Source: Calliphora vicina | Lineage: Eukaryota > Arthropoda > Insecta > Diptera > Calliphoridae | NCBI RefSeq assembly: GCF_958450345.1 | Contig: NC_088783.1 | Span: 87,193,895-87,257,894, forward strand | DNA length: 64,000 nucleotides | Direction: 5' to 3' | Shown: piece by piece, positions 55,338 through 64,000 of the stretch | Position numbering within the stretch: the first letter of the stretch is position 1 | Layout of the letters: every line of letters starts with the position of its first letter | Position numbers and translations under genes: made by a program | The notes under the pieces: model-generated | Databases searched by the model: none | What the model saw: the letters and a program-made list of their open reading frames with translations, nothing else | Told to the model about the DNA's origin: nothing

Positions 55338-56969
55338 TAGGGGGCGGATTTATATGCAAATGCATGTTTTTTCTCGAACGTCCAAATACAATGTAGACTA
55401 ATTATCTATCCGAATCGCACATTTTGCTGCAAAATGGCATCGATTTGTTAGTGCATTGATAATGCATATTTTGTTATATTTTACTTCAAAATGCATATTT
55501 ATATGCATATTATGCCAATTTTTAATAAAAATATATTTTTTTGTCGTTAATGGGCAATACATTGTTTCGACAAACATTTTTTTGTCGAATTTGTTATAGA
55601 AATAGCAGTAAATTTTATCGACTAACTTCGTTCGACTTCGAAAAACTACTGATAGAGAAATGAAGAACTTAATCTATATCAGTAATTGAAAATTATCATT
55701 TCAAAAAAAATTTTTTTAAAAAAAAGTTTAGTTTAACCGCTCCTGACAGTCATTTCCAAGCCGTTCTATGAGACTGTCGTAAACTAGTGAATTTGGATAA
55801 CTTAGAGACAAATGCACTACACAATTAACGTTTAAAGTCCCTACACTATAGATTACATAGACACTTAGGTGACAGTTGTCTTTATGCTAGATTACATGCG
55901 ATGTATAAAGTAACCAATTGACTTCTCTCTGCATTACAAATAGCTCGTCAAATGACCCAAAATATATAAATTGTAGTCAGCCAAGTGATCAGACATTATC
56001 AACAATTTCCGTCTATAAGGGATACATTTACTAATTGCTTAATTTCTGGGTTATTACAAGATAAAAATTAAGGGTGGATGCTACTTTACAGCACGATCAA
56101 AATACTGATGATTTTAAAAGGAAAGTCACAATATAGAACCTCTACGACTTTAAACAAGTATTCATACCAAGATATTACATCGTTTTTTCAGAAGAAAAGT
56201 TATGTTAAAAATAGTTTTAGAACTTTAATTGTTTAATTCCTGGTATAATTTAAAGAGTTCTAACTGCTGGCACAAAAATATAAGTGCATATTTTTTAAAA
56301 TTTTAGGTTATATTTTGATTTTTTTGAAGCATATTTTAGGCGCATATTTTCCAATAATAAATGTCGTAAACTAGTGAATTTGGATAACTTAGAGACAAAT
56401 GCACTACACAATTAACGTTTAAAGTCCCTACACTATAGATTACATAGACACTTAGGTGACAGTTGTCTTTATGCTAGATTACATGCGATGTATAAAGTAA
56501 CCAATTGACTTCTCTCTGCATTACAAATAGCTCGTCAAATGACCCAAAATATATAAATTGTAGTCAGCCAAGTGATCAGACATTATCAACAATTTCCGTC
56601 TATAAGGGATACATTTACTAATTGCTTAATTTCTGGGTTATTACAAGATAAAAATTAAGGGTGGATGCTACTTTACAGCACGATCAAAATACTGATGATT
56701 TTAAAAGGAAAGTCACAATATAGAACCTCTACGACTTTAAACAAGTATTCATACCAAGATATTACATCGTTTTTTCAGAAGAAAAGTTATGTTAAAAATA
56801 GTTTTAGAACTTTAATTGTTTAATTCCTGGTATAATTTAAAGAGTTCTAACTGCTGGCACAAAAATATAAGTGCATATTTTTTAAAATTTTAGGTTATAT
56901 TTTGATTTTTTTGAAGCATATTTTAGGCGCATATTTTCCAATAATAAATGCATTAAAATCCGCCCCCTA
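55338..56969. mobile_element. hAT-like element, TIR TAGGGGGCGGATTT, TSD GTTATAAG
   Basis: Perfect 8-bp flanks GTTATAAG (55330-55337, 56970-56977). Ends TAGGGGGCGGATTT and AAATCCGCCCCCTA. It is a sister of 24707-26150, sharing GCAAAATGGCATCGATTTG, TGGATGCTACTTTACAGCAC and TTTTGATTTTTTTGAAG in order. Relative to the sister it carries an extra piece of the 40.5-42.3 kb repeat family, and most of its right half is present twice (55775-56948). No coding region. Confidence 0.92.
55775..56948 (+). repeat. 587-bp tandem duplication, copies look identical
   Basis: Unit 1 runs 55775-56361 and unit 2 56362-56948. Line-by-line comparison by eye showed no mismatch. The break lies at TGTCGTAAAC; copy 1 enters copy 2 through CCAATAATAAATG, which in copy 2 continues normally into CATTAAAATCC and the hAT right end. 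Either a very recent duplication inside the element or an assembly duplication. Confidence 0.9.
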
Positions 56970-57305
56970 GTTATAAGTATTGTTTTTGTTAAAAATATCT
57001 AACAAAAAACCCAAAATTTATAATTGTTAAAAATTTTTAAATCGGTCTAAAAATGTGTGAGTTAGATGTACTAAAGTAATACGACCTACCCTAAAACAGT
57101 TTTTTTTTCTTCAAAATAACTCAAAATCATTGAAAACGGTTTTGGTATGTCCTCACCTAGGCCTACAATCCCTATTAGGTCGCTTTTCAGGTTCTGACAA
57201 AAAGTGTTATTTTGTAGCAGTGTGTTATTTTGAGTTTATAAATTATTGTAGTAAATTTGTCGATTAATTGAAAACGGTTGTAAAAATTTGATTTTATATG
57301 TACAT

Positions 57306-57712
57306 TAGGGATATAACTTTTGACAATTTTTGCAAATATGCAAATTGGCATAGCATAGTCGAATAGAGCATTTAAAAATATGAAAAACCACGGTATTATT
57401 TTTTCGCGGTTGTTAAAAAAGTTCACGCACTAAACGCAATAAAGTTTTCATTAAATTTTTTCAATTATTTTGAAAAACAGTATATTTTATTTTAATAATA
57501 ACTGCGGACATACTTCAAAATATAATTTTTAAATAAGGGAAGTATCCCTCACATTTGCAAAAAAAAAATTTTTGGTTTATTTTAGAAATTGGTGTTGGTG
57601 CGTGATGTTTTTGATTCCAAATGACCTAAAAAATTGATTTTCATTACTAATGCAACATTGGCCATCACGTGGTGGTATGCCAAAAATTTCGCCAAAATTA
57701 GTTATATACCTA
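57306..57712. mobile_element. 407-bp hAT-like MITE, TSD ATGTACAT
   Basis: Flanks ATGTACAT (57298-57305, 57713-57720); ends TAGGGATATAACTTTTG and inverse TAGGTATATAACTAATTTTGG. The octamer is self-complementary, which weakens its weight somewhat. The inside contains a minus-strand open frame fragment without motif. Confidence 0.8.
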
Positions 57713-57759
57713 ATGTACATATAAGAACGATATAGAATAAAGGGTGTTCAAATAGGGAC

Positions 57760-58198
57760 ATCCGAACTTTGCCAGTTGATAGTTGCGATATTGTTGAAGG
57801 TCATATGTCGAATTTGCTGCACTTATTCAGTTTGTTTTACAAAATCACCATTATCTTCAGCTCTTTGGACCATTTCTGGATGAAGTCAATAAACAAAATT
57901 GTCGAATTTGGCACGATTAAAATCCACATGCAATCCAATAGGGTCCAATGCATCCCAAAAAAGTCACCGTTAGGTGTGGATTTTGGAGCTGCCAGCACCA
58001 TTGGTCCATACTTTTTTAAAAAAAGACATTGACCAAGCCATCACCCGCGAGCGCTACAGTGCGATGATTACTAATTTCTTTCGACCTGAATTACATTATA
58101 TAGACACCAATGATATGTGGTATCAACGGTACGGACATTTGCACGATTTTATATTCGATATACATATAATGACAACGATAGGACTTTCAAACGAATAA
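57760..58198 (+). pseudogene. mariner/Tc1-type transposase pseudogene
   Basis: Across two frames: HFWMK or its shifted equivalent VNKQNCRIW, then HPKKVTVRCGFW, IGPYFFKKDIDQAITRERYS, AMITNFFRPELHYID and DMWYQRYG. This is the order of the DDE-domain middle part of mariner-type transposases (AHFWL.G.VNKQNCRIW...HP.KVTVWCG.W..GIIGPYFF...ITV..ERY..MI..FF.P.....D..D.WFQQDGA). The expected QQDGA, holding the second catalytic Asp, reads QRYGH, so that residue is lost. Several frameshifts are present. N- and C-terminal parts are missing. Mariner subfamily not assigned. Confidence 0.8.
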
Positions 58199-58459
58199 AC
58201 TATTTCTATGATATCTTACACACACTTTGCTTTATTTAAATTTAAAGGTAGGAAGCGCTTAATGAAATACACTTTACAAATAAAAATTTAATTCATGACA
58301 ATGAACAAAGATGTTTATTACTGAATTTTAAAATTCACTACTTTTTCAAAACATTTTGGATTAATACTTTTAACCTCCATATTCATAAACATATTTGAAT
58401 TTCTCAAGCCTTTTATAAATTAAACAAATAAGACAGTACACTGATTAAAAAAAATCTAT

Positions 58460-58625
58460 TTATCTTAAAATCTAAATAATTTTCGGAAGTGGGCCTTATA
58501 TGGGAGCTATGACCAATTATGTACCGATCGTCATCAAATTAGGTCGTATAATTTATTTACATAAATACATATTAAACTTATTTTTCTGGATACCAGAATT
58601 TTTAAAAATTTCATGGTCGTTATAA
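58460..58625 (-). mobile_element. internal fragment of a DINE-like element, reverse
   Basis: TTTTCGGAAGTGGGCCTTATA, GGGAGCTATGACCAATTATG and ACCGATCGTCATCAAATTAGG match the internal unit of the DINE-like copies (compare 24124-24185 and the inverse of 53860-53930). Neither end is present. Confidence 0.65.
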
Positions 58626-60510
58626 GGATAAAAGAGCTTTTGTAAAGATGGTAAATTCTGGCACTTCATTCATTAGTTTTACATGGTAATGTAATTGCAG
58701 GCAAGTACGTACCACAATGCTTATAAATATGTCATTACTAAAACTAGTTACAAGTAATGACTTAAATAATTCATTGATAGTTAGGTCTCACAGAAGCCGT
58801 TAGCAGTAAAAACTGAATTTACTCTGGCAAATTTCTAGAAAATAATTATAATAATCATGATAAGACTAGTTCTAAGTAATGCAGATAAATCAAATTATGA
58901 ATTTCTATTCGATTAAAGTAAAACTCGGATAATTGCCTGTCCTTTTTTATATTAAATACATGGTACATATGTATTAATTCGTATTCCTTTTATTCATATA
59001 CAATCGCAGCGGCAATAAATGCTAGGTCTTCACTTTGTAGGCCTTCTAAAATAGCTGTTCAAGAGAGGATTTTCTTATTCTTCTAAAAATAGTCATGCAC
59101 ATTCAAAATTGCATTTGAAAGCAATGGGTAATAAACCTTTTTTAAAATTTAAACGTGATTCGTTTTGCAATTATTCCTGTTATATGTATCTTGTAACAAA
59201 AGTAGAAGGAACCAAATATTCTAAAAAAAATTTTTCTTTTATAACATTTCTTGTTGTGAAGTTCGCATGAAATAGTTTCAGGACTTTTAATAGAAATTCT
59301 TATGTAAACTTTCAATGAGGCATTACGCGATAGGTCTCCTTACAGGCCTTCGACGGAAGGCCTTCTAATATTGTTTCTTAAGTATGTATTCTATCAGCGC
59401 TCTGCAAAATAAGGCCTTTTTGGAAGGCCTCTCTTTACTGCATCATTTTCCCGCTTGGATCATATGTACATTCGTTTCTAATAGTACACACACATATATT
59501 CATTTACTTATATGTCTGAATGGCTGTGCTTCAATTGGGTTCACTTTTGCATACTGAATTTGAAAAGGAAAAAAGCATGCTTCGATTTGTTTTGGTTTTT
59601 GTGACTTTTTTCTAAACATCCATGCAGTTCCTTTAAGAATGTATTAATCCATGAGAATAACTAATCATCGAAGTAATAATTTCTTTAAAATGTATGTATG
59701 TATGTATATTAGAGTTTGTTTGTGACCAGGTCACTTCATTTGTTTTTCGGGTATATAAAAATAATGGCGTCCTTTTTTTTGAAAATTTTTACTCCTTGTG
59801 TTGGTTCAACGCAAGACGCGGATTTTGAACACATTTTTTCGTAGAGCTAAAACGGTTGAATATATTGCAAATCTGATTTCACCAATGGATTCTGTATAAA
59901 AAATTCATGTTTTTTGAATCCTTAAAAATAGTTCCACTAACAACAAGGGGCGCAAATCTCATAAAAAGCTTAGCAATATTTCCTTTCTATCACTAACCAT
60001 TAAAAAGTTATGATATCGTTTAATCGACTCAGAAGTGATTCTGACCTTAAATCTTTTCATAGGTCGACTATTAAATTCAGCTAATGTTTTATATAAACTG
60101 AAATCATGGTAGCGATCACTTAATGTTAGCAATAGTTTTCATAAAATCGATACTAGCAAAAATCTTTATCACTTTAATTTGTTTTAAAAAACCAAAGTCT
60201 ACTTTCATTTTCTTTAAGTAAAAAATTTTATTCTAACTAAAGAAAGATTTTTTTGTCAAGATGTTGATCTAATGAGTGGCCTGCTCAATTAATTACTTTA
60301 TGAGATCCAAATGTAAAATAAATTTATGTTGACTACCATGTGTGGAATAAATTCTTTTAGATTCTATAAAAAGATACAAATATTAATACTGTTGTGTAGG
60401 TTCAATTAGTAACAACCCTGCCAACAATTTTTTTCATCGAATATGATATCGCTTTCTTATCGATATGATACATACAAGATGAGAATATTTCGATTTAATT
60501 TTTAATGTAT
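58626..60510. other. non-coding stretch with recurring AAGGCCTT hairpins
   Basis: AGGCCTTCGACGGAAGGCCT (59344-59363) and AGGCCTTTTTGGAAGGCCT (59412-59430) are near-perfect hairpins, with a related AGGCCTTCTAAA at 59040. TATGTATGTATGTATAT lies at 59693-59709. No gene seen. Confidence 0.5.
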
Positions 60511-60516
60511 TATTAT

Positions 60517-61190
60517 TAGGGTGCAAATACAATGTAGACTAATGGTGTTTTCTTTTCTGGCATAAATGCTGCATTTATTCTGCCTTTTACCCTTCTTTGT
60601 GTTATTTTCTGAAAAAATGTAGTTTGGTCGTGTTCTTTTCTAATAATGTTACCCTAAAACCCTGAATATATGCTACATGTTTCACCCTCAATTTTATCAA
60701 AGGGTTAGAAATGCAGCACTTTTTTGTAAGCAATATTAATATTAATTAATTAATATTAATATTTAGTAGCTACATAAAAGAAAATTGCATAAATGGTAAT
60801 GATTTTGTTCTATTGTGATCGTTAAAAATGCAACACATTATGAGGGTATGGGTAACATTTAATAAATGGTACACAATATATAGGCAACATTTTGTGTAAG
60901 AAAAGAAAACACCATAATTGTCTATCCGAATCACACATTTTGCTGTAAAATGGCATCGATTTGTTAGGGCATATTTTTGCATATTTTATTATATGATAAA
61001 ACATATTTATATGCATATTATCCCAATTTTTAACAAAAATATCATTATTTGTCGTCAAAGGAAAATAAATTGTCTCAACAAAAAGATTTTTAGCGAATTT
61101 GTTGTAGAAATATCATCAAATGTTATCGACTATCATCTTTCGGCATCGAGAAACTGTCTTCTCTATCAACAATTAAAATTTACATATTGT
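60517..61190. mobile_element. hAT relic (family of 55338), split by a MITE
   Basis: TAGGGTGCAAATACAATG, and after the MITE GTCTATCCGAATCACAC, GTAAAATGGCATCGATTTG, GCATATTTTTGCATATTTT and GAAATATCATCAAATGTTATC follow 55338-55625 in order. The TIR is shortened (TAGGG joined to the internal CAAATAC) and no right end is visible. Confidence 0.75.
60543..60914. mobile_element. 372-bp MITE, TSD TAA (PIF/Harbinger-like)
   Basis: Ends TGGTGTTTTCTTTTC and inverse TGGTGTTTTCTTTTCTTAC, with TAA on each side (60540-60542, 60915-60917). The homologous site at 55385-55415 (GTAGACTAATTATCTATCC) is uninterrupted, which fixes the borders. A palindromic ATTAATATTAATTAAT tract lies in the centre (60738-60763). 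No coding capacity. Confidence 0.88.
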
Positions 61191-62394
61191 TTTTTAAAAT
61201 GTTTTTAAACATTTAAAATTCATTTTAAAATATTCATGTTTGTTTTTATTGAATAGTATGTTGCTATATCAGGCTGTAAAAAAGTTTTTTAACGCTAAAT
61301 TTAACATAATTCTATTTCTGTCACACAAATCAAATTTCTTTACAAAAAAGTTCTGGAAAAATTCGGGTTAATTGGAATTCGTATTTAACTTTTTTTTAAT
61401 TTCTATAACACTGTGCTATTTGAATCCAGTGGTGCTCACCGTGTTTTATATTAGCTCTTGTTTTCGGAGGTTGCACAATATATATTACCGTTACTCAAAA
61501 ACATTTCAGTTTATCAAATAAGCTTAAAAAAACGAAATTAAATTACCTTTAAAAAATACTAAAACAGTTTTCATCTGCGCAGTCGCTTTAGAAATATAAT
61601 ATTTTTTTGGCAAAGAAAAATATTTGTGTAGCAAAATTTTGATTTTTTTTTTAAACTTTATGAAAAATTGGAAAAACAAGCCCTAAATGATTAAAATCTG
61701 TCCACAACTTTTGATTTTATTTACAAAAGATTAAACAAATATATAATATTTTAACAAAATATGTACATAACTCGCAGTAATTAGCTTCATCTTGGCAATG
61801 CAGTACACAAAAATATATTACAAAACGGCAAGATTCTATAAATTTTCTGTTTGTTGTTGATTTTGAGTCCATAAATTTGACTAGTGGAAAGTATATATTA
61901 TATACATATCAATGTGTAGGATATTCTATCTTCTTTTCAAAAATATATAAATTTTTTAAGAATTGGGAAAAAATATTGAAATGGTATTAGGGAATATTTG
62001 TTTTTTCTTTTGTGTATAAAAGTTGTGAACAGACTCGGAGGAATTTTAAATATTGAAGTTCTTGCCTAGTGTGCAAAGCTTCGAGCAAAACTCTCCACCC
62101 ATTTTGTGCCATTTTAAAAACAAGCGAACCTATTTGTGGTATTTTTCGATTTTTCACAAGGTGAACCGAGCTGGATGTATGATAGCAATGTGAATAGATC
62201 ATATCAATTGAAAAATCATTATAAAGCTCTAAGGGCCTTTGGTGTTAAGTATCCCGTTCTAGTATTCATCCACCAGATATCTGTTCCTACCAACCGAATG
62301 TACCCCCTTAATATCAGAAAATTAAAGTTCGCTAGATGATTTTCGGGTTAGGTTATTTCAGCCAGGTTATTCCAATTGGATAGTAGTTTATACA
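61191..62394. other. non-coding stretch, ~75 bp shared with 36935-37010
   Basis: At 62250-62330, TATCCCGTTCTAGTATTCATCC, AGATATCTGTTCCTACCA and CAGAAAATTAAAG match the interior of the 36842-37156 element. A 67-residue plus-strand open frame (62136-62339) overlaps this shared repeat and has no known motif. No gene called. Confidence 0.5.
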
Positions 62395-62740
62395 AAATTA
62401 TTCAACAGGATCGGTCAAGAACTCCCTGAGTTGAAGGGGGTAAAAATTTTACATTTTGGCCAAACAGGTGTGTTTACTCATCCATGTAACTTATTACCTA
62501 TTGTTCTTAGCAAAATTTGTTCCAAATACTTTAGATAGCTATTTCTTCAATCTTTGGAAAAAAAAATTAAAATAAAAAATGTTTGATTTTTTTTTGCAAA
62601 TAGAAAAAAAGTAAAAAAGTTTTTGATTTTGCAAAAAAAGTAAAATATTTTTTATTTTTAATTTATTTCGAATGATTGATGAAAAATAGCTATCTAAACT
62701 ATTTGTGACAAATTTTGCTATATATAAAATTGAATAACGT
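62395..62740. mobile_element. short copy of the 21243-23503 fold-back family
   Basis: GGATCGGTCAAGAACTCCCTG, TTTTACATTTTGGCCAAACA and CATGTAACTTATTACCTATTG match the left arm at 21300-21400; ATTGATGAAAAATAGCTATC and AACTATTTGTGACAAATTTTGC at 62674-62717 are the inverted arm. The tandem middle units are gone. Flanking duplication not found. Confidence 0.75.
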
Positions 62741-64000
62741 TGAATAAACTCGTTTGATATTAATAAACTTAATTATAAAAAAACAGATTCGGTGTAATAT
62801 TTATTACTTTTACGCCTAAATTTCTCATTTTTTGTCAGAATTTCATCACAGATACCTCTTCTGTTTCACCAATTCTTATAAATTTTCTTATAAATTTAAG
62901 AAATAACATCTTAATTGGATTTTTATCGAAGTTGGTACATTCAGAATAGACCTAACACTCCTGAAAAAATTTGCGGAACATTGTCAAGCCTAAGTTTTTG
63001 GTTTTAAGGGTCAAAAAGGCGATTATCGGGGGTAACATTAAAATAACTGTATCTTTTCAAAAAATTCAGAAATAAAAAAGTCGTAGAACAAACATTGCTT
63101 CTGATACCACAGAGATTAATTTTCAACAATAAAAAAGTTATTTTTCGCAAAAAGTCGATTTTGAGATATTGCTAATTATAAATGTATGTAATTTAAATTT
63201 ATCACTTAATAATTAATAAAACTTTATAAATTATGTTTGGTTCAACACATATGTAGGTTTATTAAGTAAGACAACCGATGACTTAAAAATCCATAAATTG
63301 TCTGAGCATTTTCGTGTATTTCTTCTTTCTTTTAAAATGTAAACCGTCGATCGATGACAAGTTTTGGTATTAAAACGTCGATAGTTATGTAATTTGTTTT
63401 TGTGAACATTTTTCATATGCTGAATAACATTTTTGCACATAAAGTAGACACATTTTAGTAAACATATCGAAAATATAACTTTCAATTGCTGGCAGGGAAT
63501 GCTTGTAGTATGTATGAATATATCGATGGATATGAGTATGTTTGTATGTACAGAAGAGATGTGTTCAAGTAATTTTTCAATTTACTTTCCGATGCAATTG
63601 TAAAACTTTTGTCTTTACTTGATTAGAACTTTCAATAATATCTGAATGAGGGATTTTAAAAGTTCTGCTTTTTGTAACATTGTACAATAGTAAGTACGGA
63701 AATTTCACTGGAATGAGACGTATGTAGTTAGAGATCTTGTATGTAATGAAAGTTTGTTGGTTTAGTAAATTTAAATATTGACATTCATTGTGTTTGTAAG
63801 TCATTGTATATTTAGTATGTATTCTAAAAATGAGAAAATCATTAGAAAATATAAATAAATACACAACTAACTCCCTAACATTTAGTTGTAATACATAGTT
63901 TGAAATTGTGATCAATTAAAATAGTTGGTTGGCTATAGCAAGTAGCCAAATTAAGTATTATTTTAAGGCTGAAAAAATGAGAAAATTAAAAATAGTTTTT
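62741..64000. other. AT-rich non-coding end of window, nothing recognised
   Basis: No gene, RNA gene or bounded repeat was seen. Open frames of 84 and 112 residues on the minus strand (63231-63485, 63577-63915) are AT-driven and carry no motif. Confidence 0.5.

Noticed and set aside
62136..62339. 67-residue open frame as a gene
   Set aside because: Overlaps a dispersed repeat also present at 36935-37010, where the frame is broken.
1..64000. CRISPR array, bacterial operon or phage features
   Set aside because: No regular short repeats with unique spacers, no Shine-Dalgarno-led gene series; composition and elements are those of an insect genome.

Overview
The window looks like a piece of a large, AT-rich insect genome, most likely a higher (calyptrate) fly. 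That is an inference. It rests on DINE-1/mini-me-type interspersed elements with GTCY microsatellite cores, a Jockey-clade LINE, mariner and Helitron relics, many hAT-type inverted-repeat elements, and scattered CA/TG and CAG/CAA microsatellites. No host gene, exon, functional RNA gene or CRISPR array could be recognised. The only long open frames are the two ORFs of a LINE. The window is therefore read as intergenic or intronic DNA built mainly from nested mobile elements.

Layout. 1-5600: unique AT-rich DNA, a degraded dispersed repeat, a decayed TTAA-targeting (Kolobok-like) DNA transposon with a broken transposase, and a LINE scrap. 5600-14800: a hAT element with a transposase scrap, two inverted-repeat elements, a 1.4 kb fold-back, and back-to-back mariner and Helitron-helicase pseudogenes on the minus strand. 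16490-19680: five inverted-repeat elements in a row (hAT, TA-flanked, hAT, TTAA-flanked, large hAT palindrome). 20700-26650: two deep nests, one built on a DINE-like element and one on a hAT element whose innermost insert carries Pol III-like A and B boxes. 28200-31750: a TIR element, a hAT element with an inner insert, and a fold-back. 33600-43450: a broken LINE, two large hAT elements, a 539-bp degenerate tandem repeat, and a hAT element with a ZMYM/DUF4371-like transposase pseudogene. 44370-44945: another LINE 3' relic split by a small Harbinger-like MITE. 49300-54455: a three-level nest (hAT-like > DINE-like > Jockey-clade LINE). 55338-56969: a hAT element with an apparently perfect 587-bp tandem duplication. 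57300-62740: another hAT MITE, a second mariner relic, a hAT relic split by a Harbinger-like MITE, and a third copy of a fold-back family.

How the parts relate. The LINE at 49967-53676 carries an intact endonuclease/reverse-transcriptase ORF2. Its ORF1 is 5'-truncated and fused in frame to the DINE-like host repeat. Most non-autonomous elements fall into a few groups: hAT-like (8-bp duplications mostly fitting nTnnnnAn), DINE/Helentron-like, TTAA-flanked, TA-flanked, and TWA-flanked Harbinger-like. Element borders were read by eye from inverted repeats and flanking duplications. Borders without a visible duplication are approximate.
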